Source: CAMBDR01 sp046597185
Lineage (GTDB): Bacteria > Pseudomonadota > Gammaproteobacteria > Burkholderiales > Burkholderiaceae_D
Assembly (NCBI GenBank): GCA_046597185.1
Contig: JBKJLF010000689.1
Span: 1 to 11,559 of the forward strand
Direction of reading: 5' to 3'
Length of the DNA: 11,559 nucleotides
Under the pieces are notes generated by a model. The model worked only from the letters and a program-made list of their open reading frames with translations. It did not search any database and was not told where the DNA came from. Every line of letters begins with the position of its first letter. Within the stretch, counting starts at the first letter, position 1. Both the position numbers and the translations under genes were made by a program. This document shows, piece by piece, positions 1 through 6,520 of the stretch.

Positions 1-1
1 G

Positions 2-1495
2 ATTTTGGAAGCGGAACTGGCCAAAGACAGCCAAAAGCTGGACGGTCAAATCGCCTTCACCTTGTACGATACCTATGGCTTTCCGCTTGACTTGACCGCC
101 GATATTTGCCGTGAGCGCAATGTGGCGTTGGATGAAGCCGGTTTTACGGCGGCGATGACACAGCAAAAAGCCACTGCCAAAGCCGCAGGCAAATTCAAGA
201 TGGCAGCCAATGTCGAATACAGCGGCGCAAAAACCACATTCGTTGGCTATACCAGCTTGTCGCAAAGCGCAAAAGTGATTGCACTGTACCGCGATGGCGT
301 GGCGGTGGAACGATTGCAGGCGGGCGAAGCCGGGATTGTGGTGCTTGACAGCACGCCGTTTTATGCCGAATCCGGTGGCCAATGCGGTGATGCAGGTCAG
401 ATGAGCGCATTCGGCATGCTGTTTGCCGTGCACGATACCCTGAAAATTCAAGCCGACGTTTTCGGCCAACATGGCACGCTGGAACAAGGCAGCCTGGTAT
501 TGGGCGCAGCGGTTGAGGCGCAGGTGGACGTGCAGCGGCGCGCGCGCATCGTGCGCAATCACTCGGCTACCCACTTGATGCATAAAGCCTTGCGTGAAGT
601 GCTGGGTAGCCATGTGGCGCAAAAAGGCTCCCAGGTTGATCCTGAAAAAACCCGTTTTGACTTTAGCCACCATGGCCCACTCACGGCTGAACAAATTACC
701 CTGGTCGAACAAATCGTGAATCAGGAGATTTTAGCCAATGTCGCCACGCAAGCCCAGGTCATGGCCTTTGACGATGCCGTCAAGCACGGCGCGATGGCCT
801 TGTTTGGCGAAAAATATGGCGATGAAGTGCGCGTGCTCGACATCGGTTCCTCGCGTGAGTTGTGCGGCGGCACCCATGTAGGCCGCACCGGCGATATTGG
901 CTTGTTCAAAATCGTGGGCGAGGGCGGTGTCGCAGCCGGGATTCGCCGGGTCGAAGCCGTCACGGGCGAAGGCGCGCTGGCGCTGGTGCAAAGTTTGGAG
1001 CGCCAGGTCGCCGAGGCCGCCAGCGTCCTGAAAACCTCGCCCGACGATTTATTGCAACGCATCCACCAGGTGCAAGAGCATGGCCGGGCGCTGGAAAAAG
1101 AAGTGGCGGCCTTGAAATCGAAATTGGCGGCCGGGCAGGGCGACAGTTTAATCAGCCAGGCGCAAGACATTAAAGGTTTGAAAGTGGTGGCCGCCGTGCT
1201 GGAAGGCGCGGACACCACGCGCTTGCGCGAAACGCTCGACAAGCTCAAAGACAAGCTGCATACCGCCGCCATCGTGCTGGCCAGCGTCAATGACGGCAAA
1301 GTGAGCTTGATTGCAGGTGTGACCGCAGACAGCACCAAGCGCTTGAAAGCTGGTGATTTGGTGAATTTTGTGGCGCAGCAAGTGGGCGGTAAAGGTGGCG
1401 GACGGCCTGATATGGCGCAAGCGGGCGGTACTGACGCCGCGGCCTTGCCAGCGGCGCTTGCCAGTGTGGCAGCCTGGATTGATAGCAAAATTTAA
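2..1495 (+). CDS. alaS: Alanyl-tRNA synthetase, C-terminal part (5' end outside window)
   Basis: Cytoplasmic AlaRS charges tRNA-Ala with alanine and edits Ser/Gly mischarging. The reading frame is open from base 2, so the gene enters from the left; about 498 residues are present, matching roughly residue 375 to the end of the about 876-residue family. The class II catalytic domain is therefore missing here. The visible part opens at the end of the tRNA-recognition region (LYDTYGFPLDLT). The editing domain follows, with zinc-site motifs HSATH (His codon at 560) and CGGTH (Cys codon at 863). A coiled-coil-like stretch and the C-terminal DHHA1/C-Ala domain come next, with the glycine-rich motif GGKGGGRPDMAQAGG near the end. 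The stop at 1493-1495 lies 9 bases before the acetyltransferase start, whose Shine-Dalgarno overlaps the alaS stop, so the two are probably co-transcribed. Both editing motifs look intact. Identity is near certain. Confidence 0.97.
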   Translation: MLEAELAKDSQKLDGQIAFTLYDTYGFPLDLTADICRERNVALDEAGFTAAMTQQKATAKAAGKFKMAANVEYSGAKTTFVGYTSLSQSAKVIALYRDGVAVERLQAGEAGIVVLDSTPFYAESGGQCGDAGQMSAFGMLFAVHDTLKIQADVFGQHGTLEQGSLVLGAAVEAQVDVQRRARIVRNHSATHLMHKALREVLGSHVAQKGSQVDPEKTRFDFSHHGPLTAEQITLVEQIVNQEILANVATQAQVMAFDDAVKHGAMALFGEKYGDEVRVLDIGSSRELCGGTHVGRTGDIGLFKIVGEGGVAAGIRRVEAVTGEGALALVQSLERQVAEAASVLKTSPDDLLQRIHQVQEHGRALEKEVAALKSKLAAGQGDSLISQAQDIKGLKVVAAVLEGADTTRLRETLDKLKDKLHTAAIVLASVNDGKVSLIAGVTADSTKRLKAGDLVNFVAQQVGGKGGGRPDMAQAGGTDAAALPAALASVAAWIDSKI

Positions 1496-1504
1496 GGAGC
1501 ACAA

Positions 1505-2029
1505 ATGGATTGGGGTGATCGATTGGTGATTCGAAGGGCCGCGCCGGAAGATGCGCCCCAAGTAATGCAAATCTATGCGGATGAGGGCGCTTATTCCGGC
1601 ACCTTACAAGCACCCCATCCGGCGTTAAGGGTATGGCAAGAGCGGCTGGTGCCCAATGACGGGCGTATCGCCTTGGTTGCGGTGCTGGATCAGCTTGTGG
1701 TAGGGCAGGCGGGCATCCATATGGAGGCCAATATGCGTCGCCGTCATGCTGCCGGGCTGGGCATTGCCGTGGCTGATGAGTATGCGGGCAAGGGAATCGG
1801 TAGCGCATTGCTGGCGGAATTAGTCAATTTGGCCGATAACTGGATGCCGATTCTGCGCCTCGAATTGACGGTGTTTACCGATAACCTGGCAGCGCAAGCC
1901 CTGTATCGCAAGTTTGGTTTTCAGATTGAAGGGACGCACCGTGCTTTTGCCTTGCGTAATGGCCAATTGCTTGATGTGTATGCCATGGCGCGCCTGCACC
2001 CCAAACCACCACGTTTGCCTGCGGTATAG
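1505..2029 (+). CDS. aaaT: GNAT family L-amino acid N-acetyltransferase (YhhY/AaaT-like)
   Basis: This 174-residue GNAT protein transfers acetyl from acetyl-CoA to an amine. From memory it resembles E. coli YhhY (AaaT), described as an L-Phe/L-Met N-acetyltransferase. Shared blocks are TLQxPHP..WQERL (about residues 33-48), LELTVFxDN (119-127), YRKFGFQIEGT (134-144) and FALRNGQLLDVYAMARL (148-164). The acetyl-CoA motif A region is VADEYAGKGIGSALL (89-103), where GKGIG fits the Q/RxxGxG/A pyrophosphate loop. The start is set by AAGGAG, which overlaps the alaS stop and sits 6 bases before the ATG. The 9-bp gap to alaS suggests translation from the alaS transcript; no separate promoter is evident. 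Amino-acid substrate specificity is inferred from resemblance only; another small amine substrate is possible. Confidence 0.88.
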   Translation: MDWGDRLVIRRAAPEDAPQVMQIYADEGAYSGTLQAPHPALRVWQERLVPNDGRIALVAVLDQLVVGQAGIHMEANMRRRHAAGLGIAVADEYAGKGIGSALLAELVNLADNWMPILRLELTVFTDNLAAQALYRKFGFQIEGTHRAFALRNGQLLDVYAMARLHPKPPRLPAV

Positions 2030-2220
2030 TAGGCGGCAAGCCCTGAGCAGGAAATGCTTTATTTGGGGCAATTGTTGTGCAGTGCAACCGACGGGCTAAT
2101 CTGACCATTCATGGGTCGTCGTTGCTTTCGTCCAACATATGTGAGACAATTTTGGTGCGCTGCGTCAAACCCTCGAAAAAGGAGTAATATTCGGGAGTAG
2201 CCAAAGTCAGCGGGCTTATT

Positions 2221-2251
2221 TTGTGTCACAATATGTATTGGATAGTAAAAT
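2221..2251 (+). promoter_or_regulatory. Candidate promoter for the tusA-like gene
   Basis: A -10-like TAAAAT at 2246-2251 (5 of 6 to consensus) has a weak -35-like TTGTGT at 2221-2226, with a long 19-nt spacer. It would start transcription near 2258, leaving a leader of about 28 nt before the chosen ATG at 2286. The preceding 2030-2220 stretch holds no convincing gene, only a short palindrome ACATATGT at 2135-2142. Support is limited because of the poor -35 and spacer. Confidence 0.3.
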
Positions 2252-2285
2252 GTTTGCAAATTCTACAACACTAGAAGATGAAATT

Positions 2286-2513
2286 ATGGAATACGACAAA
2301 GAACTCGACGCGCGCGGTTTAAATTGTCCATTGCCAATTTTGAAGGCCAAGAAGGCGTTGGCGGATATGTTCAGTGGTGATGTGTTACGCGTCATCGCAA
2401 CGGATCGCGGCGCGCAGCGCGATTTTCAAGCTTTCGCCAAGCAAACGGGTAACGATTTGCTATCTCATGAGCAGATTGATGAAGAATTCGTCTTTTATAT
2501 TCAGCGTAAATAG
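2286..2513 (+). CDS. tusA: TusA-family sulfur carrier protein
   Basis: Small (75-residue) cytoplasmic protein of the TusA/SirA fold, which relays persulfide sulfur from cysteine desulfurase to tRNA 2-thiouridine synthesis, and in some lineages to other sulfur pathways. The family signature is clear: LDARGLNCPLPILKAKKAL near the N-terminus, with the persulfide-carrying Cys14 in CPLP. The later VIATDRGAQRDFQAFAKQTG corresponds to the usual DPG..RDI..F region, although the common Pro-Gly is Arg-Gly here. I chose the ATG at 2286 because the protein then begins MEYDKELDARG like typical homologues and matches the family length of 75-81. In-frame upstream starts at 2223 and 2250 would add an unconserved tail. 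The Shine-Dalgarno is weak (GAAG about 10 nt upstream). It appears monocistronic. Which sulfur pathway it serves cannot be told from this locus. Confidence 0.88.
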   Translation: MEYDKELDARGLNCPLPILKAKKALADMFSGDVLRVIATDRGAQRDFQAFAKQTGNDLLSHEQIDEEFVFYIQRK

Positions 2514-2590
2514 TCAATTTTCCTCATCGTAGAAAACGCGTTCTGCGCTTGCTGTGGGTCGGTGTTGTATCCCTGAGCCAGACATGCCAA

Positions 2591-2613
2591 AGTGTAGTCT
2601 TTTAACGTACACT
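2591..2613. repeat. Inverted repeat AGTGTA-N11-TACACT downstream of tusA
   Basis: AGTGTA (2591-2596) and TACACT (2608-2613) are perfect reverse complements separated by 11 bases, followed by ATTTTGC. It lies about 80 bases past the tusA stop. It could be a weak terminator or a protein-binding site. The AT-rich 6-bp stem with a large loop and poor U-tract makes a strong intrinsic terminator unlikely. Confidence 0.3.
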
Positions 2614-2682
2614 ATTTTGCATCTAAAGCAACAATAAAGTGAATTATATGCATCTTAGTGGAATTCTACTAGGAATTAAATC

Positions 2683-2694
2683 GCACGATCGTGC
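2683..2694. promoter_or_regulatory. Perfect 12-bp palindrome upstream of etfB (candidate operator)
   Basis: GCACGATCGTGC is a perfect palindrome, flanked by AATTAAA (2674-2680) and TTTAATT (2695-2701), which are themselves reverse complements offset by two bases. TCGCAC (2681-2686) also has a partner GTGCGA at 2704-2709. The palindrome centre lies near -48 relative to the start site expected from the etfB -10 box. TetR-family regulators of fatty-acid or branched-chain acyl-CoA catabolism are known to control etf genes in proteobacteria and bind short palindromes. Assigning this site to such a regulator is inference. Confidence 0.45.
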
Positions 2695-2700
2695 TTTAAT

Positions 2701-2730
2701 TTAGTGCGACGGGGAATAATCTTTTATAAT
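2701..2730 (+). promoter_or_regulatory. Probable etfBA promoter
   Basis: A consensus TATAAT occurs at 2725-2730. The -35 region 17-18 bp upstream is poor (TTAGTG at 2701-2706 with an 18-bp spacer). The expected start near 2737 gives a leader of about 53 nt before the etfB ATG at 2790. A perfect -10 with a weak -35 would suit an activator-dependent or modulated promoter, but this is inference. Confidence 0.55.
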
Positions 2731-2742
2731 CGGGACTGTGTA

Positions 2743-2776
2743 GACGGTTCCCGTCAATCCGTAAATCCGTTTTTTT
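2743..2776 (+). promoter_or_regulatory. Small hairpin and T-run in the etfB leader
   Basis: GACGG (2743-2747), loop TTC, CCGTC (2751-2755) makes a 5-bp hairpin. A T7 tract at 2770-2776 follows after 14 bases and is directly preceded by another CCGT that could pair with ACGG instead. The arrangement is faintly attenuator-like, but the stem is short and the T-run is not adjacent, so it may have no function. Confidence 0.2.
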
Positions 2777-2789
2777 CAAAGGCACAGCT

Positions 2790-3539
2790 ATGAAAGTCCT
2801 GGTTCCAGTAAAACGCGTTGTGGACTACAACGTCAAAGTCCGCGTCAAGTCCGACGGCAGTGGCGTCGATACTGCCAACGTCAAAATGTCAATGAATCCG
2901 TTTGATGAAATCGCGCTGGAAGAAGCAGTGCGTTTAAAAGAAGCGGGTAAAGTCACCGAAATTATCGCCGTCTCCTGCGGCGTCACCCAATGTCAGGAAA
3001 CCCTGCGCACCGCCATGGCCATTGGTGCGGATCGCGGTGTGCTGGTTGAAACAGCGGTGGAATTGCAACCGCTGGCCGTGGCCAAGCTGATCAAGGCCTT
3101 GGCCGATGTGGAGCAACCGCAGTTAATCATTCTGGGAAAACAAGCGATTGATGATGATTGCAATCAAACTGGTCAAATGTTGGCCGCACTACTGGGTTGG
3201 CCGCAAGCCACCTTCGCCTCGAAAGTGGTACTCGACGGCGGCAAGGTTGCTGTTACGCGCGAAGTCGATGGCGGTTTGGAAACCCTGTCCCTGACGCTGC
3301 CTGCCATCATCACCACCGATTTGCGCCTGAACGAACCACGCTATGTGACCCTGCCTAATATCATGAAAGCGAAGAAAAAGCCGCTCGACGTGAAAAAACC
3401 GGAAGACCTGGGCGTGAATGTCGCCTCCAAACTCACCACTATCAAAGTGGTCGAACCTTCCAAGCGTTCGGCTGGTATTGTGGTGCCTGACGTGGCGACC
3501 CTGGTTGCCAAACTCAAAAACGAAGCGAAAGTCATTTAA
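2790..3539 (+). CDS. etfB: Electron transfer flavoprotein subunit beta
   Basis: EtfB (FixA family, 249 residues, the usual length) binds AMP and pairs with EtfA to shuttle electrons from acyl-CoA and other flavin dehydrogenases to ETF:ubiquinone oxidoreductase. The N-terminal MKVLVPVKRVVDYNVKVRVK is typical. So are the MNPFDEIALEEAVRLKE block (about 35-51) and ILGKQAIDDDCNQTGQM (about 114-130). The family signature runs from VDGGLETLSLTLPAI to NEPRYVTLPNIMKAKKK (about 159-197). The ATG at 2790 is preceded by AAAGG with 7-base spacing. etfA follows after 14 bases, so the two are surely one transcription unit, probably driven by the promoter at 2701-2730. The set of an etfBA pair plus an acyl-CoA dehydrogenase suggests a role in acyl-CoA oxidation rather than nitrogen fixation. 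No residue looks unusual. Confidence 0.97.
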   Translation: MKVLVPVKRVVDYNVKVRVKSDGSGVDTANVKMSMNPFDEIALEEAVRLKEAGKVTEIIAVSCGVTQCQETLRTAMAIGADRGVLVETAVELQPLAVAKLIKALADVEQPQLIILGKQAIDDDCNQTGQMLAALLGWPQATFASKVVLDGGKVAVTREVDGGLETLSLTLPAIITTDLRLNEPRYVTLPNIMKAKKKPLDVKKPEDLGVNVASKLTTIKVVEPSKRSAGIVVPDVATLVAKLKNEAKVI

Positions 3540-3553
3540 ATAAGGAATCGATC

Positions 3554-4480
3554 ATGACCGCATTAGTCATAGCAGAACACGACAACGCTTCGTTAAAAGG
3601 AAGCACCCTCAACACCATCACCGCCGCCATTGCTTGCGGCGGCGATGTCCACGTCCTGGTAGCTGGCCTGCAATGTGGCCCGGCAGCGCAGGCCGCCGCC
3701 AATATCGCTGGCGTGGCAAAAGTATTCGTGGCCGAAGGCGCGCAGTTTGAACATGGTTTGGCCGAAAACGTGGCCGCCCAGGTGTTATCGATGGCCGCCA
3801 GCTATTCGCATATTCTGGCACCTGCCACCGCTTACGGTAAAAACATTTTGCCGCGCGTGGCCGCCAAGCTGGATGTGGGCCAAATCTCGGAAATTACCAA
3901 AGTCGATGCGCCCGATACCTTCGAGCGCCCGATTTACGCTGGCAATGCCATTGCCACCGTCAAGTCAAGCGAAGCGGTCAAGGTGATCACCGTGCGTACC
4001 ACCGGTTTTGATGCTGCCAGCAGTGGCGGCAGTGCCAGTGTGGAAACGGTTGCCGCCGTGGCCGATTCCGGCAGCTCGGCCTTCGTTTCGCGTGAAGTGG
4101 CCAAATCAGACCGTCCTGAATTAACCGCTGCCAAAGTGATTGTGTCGGGTGGGCGTGGTATGGGTTCGGGCGATAATTTCAAAATTCTCGAACCGCTGGC
4201 TGATAAACTGGGTGCCGCCATGGGTGCCTCGCGCGCTGCGGTGGATGCGGGTTTTGTGCCCAACGATTGGCAAGTTGGCCAAACCGGCAAAATCGTGGCA
4301 CCGCAACTGTATATTGCGGTCGGCATTTCCGGTGCCATCCAACATTTGGCTGGTATGAAAGATTCCAAGGTGATTGTGGCGATCAATAAAGACCCGGAAG
4401 CGCCGATTTTCTCGGTAGCCGATTATGGCATCGTGGGCGATTTATTCGAGATCGTACCGCAGTTGGTGGCGGCCCTGTAG
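3554..4480 (+). CDS. etfA: Electron transfer flavoprotein subunit alpha
   Basis: EtfA (FixB family, 308 residues, normal length) carries the redox-active FAD of the ETF heterodimer. The N-terminal domain (1 to about 185) is the alpha/beta fold with LAPATAYGKNILPRVAAKL (about 88-106). The C-terminal FAD domain shows SGGRGMGSGDNF (198-209), GASRAAVDAG (224-233) and QVGQTGKIVAP (240-250). It also has the signature LYIAVGISGAIQHLAGM (252-268) and INKDPEAPIFSVADYGIVGD (277-296). An AAGGA Shine-Dalgarno sits 7 nt before the ATG, inside the 14-bp gap after etfB. The next gene, an acyl-CoA dehydrogenase, is 114 bp downstream beyond a long hairpin, so its expression may be partly uncoupled from etfBA. 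Identity is secure. Confidence 0.97.
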   Translation: MTALVIAEHDNASLKGSTLNTITAAIACGGDVHVLVAGLQCGPAAQAAANIAGVAKVFVAEGAQFEHGLAENVAAQVLSMAASYSHILAPATAYGKNILPRVAAKLDVGQISEITKVDAPDTFERPIYAGNAIATVKSSEAVKVITVRTTGFDAASSGGSASVETVAAVADSGSSAFVSREVAKSDRPELTAAKVIVSGGRGMGSGDNFKILEPLADKLGAAMGASRAAVDAGFVPNDWQVGQTGKIVAPQLYIAVGISGAIQHLAGMKDSKVIVAINKDPEAPIFSVADYGIVGDLFEIVPQLVAAL

Positions 4481-4525
4481 TATCTCAATCACCTGATTCA
4501 CCGGAATCAACCCCATCGTTCTTGG

Positions 4526-4575
4526 CAAGCCACCGCCTATTTTGTATCTTGACATGCAAAATGGTCGGTGGCTTG
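4526..4575. repeat. Long imperfect inverted repeat (hairpin) between etfA and the acyl-CoA dehydrogenase
   Basis: CAAGCCACCG (4526-4535) pairs perfectly with CGGTGGCTTG (4566-4575). After one C/T mismatch the inner arms 4537-4547 and 4554-4564 continue to pair, including two G-T wobbles, closing on the six-base loop CTTGAC (4548-4553). In total 22 stem positions hold 19 Watson-Crick pairs. The right arm ends about 8 nt before the GGAG of the dehydrogenase and is followed by AATCTTTT, a poor terminator tract. It could be a partial terminator, an RNA-stability element protecting etfBA mRNA, or an operator. Confidence 0.75.
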
Positions 4576-4594
4576 AATCTTTTGGAGAAATCAA

Positions 4595-6394
4595 ATGTGT
4601 TATATGAGCTATAACGCCCCCGTGAAAGACATGCTGTTCGTGATCAACGAATTGGCAGGGCTGGCCGCCGTGAGTGCCTTGCCGGGTTGTGAAGATGCCA
4701 CGCAAGACACGGTGGAAGCGGTATTGGAAGAAAACGCCAAATTTTGCGCCGGCGTGGTTGCGCCTTTGAATCAGGCTAGCGATAAAGACCCCAGTTTTTG
4801 GCATGACGGCCAAGTTACCACCAGCAAGGGTTTTAAAGAAGCGTTCAAGGCCTTCGCCGAAGCGGGCTGGCAGGGCGTGCAGCATCCGGCCGAATTTGGT
4901 GGCCAGGGCTTACCCAAACTGGTGGCCACGCCCTGTATCGAAATGCTCAATGCTTCCAGTATCTCGTTTGCGCTGTGCCCTTTATTGTCCGACGGCGCGA
5001 TTGAAGCCTTGCTGACAGCCGGTTCCGATGCGCAAAAAGCGCTGTATCTGGAAAAACTGGTGAGTGGCAGCTGGACCGGGTCGATGAATTTGACCGAACC
5101 GCAAGCCGGTTCCGACCTCGCTGCCGTGCGTACCCGCGCAGTGCCGCGTGCGGATGGGCGCTACGATGTATTTGGCACCAAAATTTTCATCACCTATGGC
5201 GAACACGATATGACAGAAAATATCGTGCATCTGGTGTTGGCCAGAACGCCGGATGCACCGGAAGGCGTGAAGGGTATTTCGCTATTCATCGTGCCCAAGT
5301 TTTTGGTCAATGCCGATGGCAGCCTGGGTGAGCGCAATGACGTACATTGCGTTTCGATCGAACACAAACTGGGCATCAAGGCCAGCCCCACGGCGGTGTT
5401 GCAGTTCGGTGATAACGGTGGCGCGGTTGGTGAATTGGTCGGGCTGGAAAATCGCGGTCTCGAATACATGTTCATCATGATGAATGCCGCCCGTTTTGGC
5501 GTCGGCTTGCAAGGCATCGGCTTGGCTGAGCGCGCCTATCAACAAGCAGTGGCCTTTGCCAAAGATCGGGTGCAATCGCGCGATGTGGCAGGTTCCAGTG
5601 GCCCGGTCAGCATTATTCACCATCCTGATGTGCGGCGCATGTTAATGTCGATGCGGGCACAAACCGAAGCCGCACGTGCGCTGGCCTATGTGGCAGCGGC
5701 CACCAGCGATTGTGCGCACCACCATGCGGATGCGACCACGCGTAAAGAAAATCAGGCAGTGTATGAATATTTGGTGCCCGTGGTCAAAGGCTGGTCCACT
5801 GAAATGGCGCAAGAGGTGGCCTTAACTGGCGTGCAAGTGCATGGCGGGATGGGCTTTATTGAAGAAACCGGTGCGGCACAACATCACCGTGACGCCAAAA
5901 TTCTCACCATCTACGAAGGCACTACCGCCATTCAAGCCAACGACCTGATTGGCCGCAAAACCATGCGTGATGGCGGTGCCGTGGCCAAAGGTTTAATCGC
6001 AGCCGTTCGCGCCACGCAGGCGCAATTACAAGAGGGTGGGCAAGCGGATCTGGTGGCGATTGCCAATCAACTGGGGCAGGGCGCAGCAGCGCTGGAGCAA
6101 GTGGTGGAGTTTGTGCTGGCCAATGGCAAAACCCAGGTGAAAGCGGTCTTTGCCGGTAGCGTGTTGTACCTGAAGCTGGCAGGTATTGTTTTGGGTGGCT
6201 GGCAAATGGGGCGTGCTGCCTTGGTGGCCTCGCAAAAACTGGCGGCGCAAGATGGCGACATGTCGTTTTATCAAGCCAAAATCGGTACTGCGCGCTTTTT
6301 TGCCGATCATGTTTTGACTCAGGCCAGTGGCTTGCGTAATGCCATTGTTGATGGTAGTGCAGGTGTGCTGGCTTTGACGGAAGATCAGTTTTAA
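4595..6394 (+). CDS. FAD acyl-CoA dehydrogenase with C-terminal extension (DmdC-like family)
   Basis: This 599-residue flavoprotein should alpha,beta-dehydrogenate an acyl-CoA and hand electrons to ETF. It is longer than the about 380-residue classical enzymes because of a C-terminal domain ending MSFYQAKIGTARFFADHVL and LTEDQF, as in proteins annotated DmdC or FadE-like. The N-terminal helical domain contains AEFGGQGLPKLV (about 99-110). The flavin-contact motif TEPQAGSD is at 167-174. VHGGMGFIEETGAAQHHRD precedes IYEGTTAIQ, whose Glu441 fits the catalytic base position of the MCAD-type family. GGAG 8 nt upstream supports the ATG at 4595 (MCYMSYNAPVKD); the ATG at 4604 (MSYNAPVKD) resembles homologues more but is far from the GGAG. 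It is preceded by the long hairpin and followed by a strong terminator. The substrate is unknown: medium/long-chain acyl-CoA or a methylmercaptopropionyl-CoA-like compound are possible. Confidence 0.92.
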   Translation: MCYMSYNAPVKDMLFVINELAGLAAVSALPGCEDATQDTVEAVLEENAKFCAGVVAPLNQASDKDPSFWHDGQVTTSKGFKEAFKAFAEAGWQGVQHPAEFGGQGLPKLVATPCIEMLNASSISFALCPLLSDGAIEALLTAGSDAQKALYLEKLVSGSWTGSMNLTEPQAGSDLAAVRTRAVPRADGRYDVFGTKIFITYGEHDMTENIVHLVLARTPDAPEGVKGISLFIVPKFLVNADGSLGERNDVHCVSIEHKLGIKASPTAVLQFGDNGGAVGELVGLENRGLEYMFIMMNAARFGVGLQGIGLAERAYQQAVAFAKDRVQSRDVAGSSGPVSIIHHPDVRRMLMSMRAQTEAARALAYVAAATSDCAHHHADATTRKENQAVYEYLVPVVKGWSTEMAQEVALTGVQVHGGMGFIEETGAAQHHRDAKILTIYEGTTAIQANDLIGRKTMRDGGAVAKGLIAAVRATQAQLQEGGQADLVAIANQLGQGAAALEQVVEFVLANGKTQVKAVFAGSVLYLKLAGIVLGGWQMGRAALVASQKLAAQDGDMSFYQAKIGTARFFADHVLTQASGLRNAIVDGSAGVLALTEDQF

Positions 6395-6421
6395 GCCGCC
6401 CAGTTTGTCATTTTGCAAGTA

Positions 6422-6448
6422 AAAAAGGCCAACCATGTTGGCCTTTTT
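6422..6448 (+). terminator. Intrinsic terminator after the acyl-CoA dehydrogenase
   Basis: AAAAAGGCCAAC (6422-6433), loop CAT, GTTGGCCTTTTT (6437-6448) form a perfect 12-bp stem with A and T tracts on its two sides, 28 bases past the stop codon. The A-tract would also allow function on the opposite strand. A second inverted repeat, TGCTGA (6448-6453) and TCAGCA (6465-6470), follows directly and may belong to the control region of the kinase gene. Confidence 0.9.
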
Positions 6449-6520
6449 GCTGAGTAGAATCCAATCAGCATGAGAATGGCAAGTTTTTTATTTTAACCAG
6501 AACAAAACAAGGTGCGCCGG

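Noticed and set aside
721..1488. 255-residue open frame on the minus strand inside alaS
   Set aside because: Fully antisense to conserved AlaRS editing and C-terminal domains; Ser/Ala/Thr-rich composition typical of a shadow frame.
2179..2200. AAGGAG sequence suggesting a small gene in the 2030-2285 gap
   Set aside because: No ATG, GTG or TTG start at proper spacing leads to an open frame; a stop follows quickly.
2223..2285. Upstream in-frame GTG (2223) and ATG (2250) starts for the tusA-like gene
   Set aside because: They add an unconserved 12-21 residue tail and overlap the likely promoter; the ATG at 2286 gives a normal-length family member.
4549..4578. TTGACA-N18-TTGAAT as a promoter for the acyl-CoA dehydrogenase
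   Set aside because: Transcription would begin near 4585, inside the ribosome site, and the -10 is weak; noted only within the hairpin finding.
6448..6470. TGCTGA-N11-TCAGCA inverted repeat as a separate feature
   Set aside because: A 6-bp stem with an 11-base loop and no promoter anchored to it is near chance level; mentioned with the terminator.
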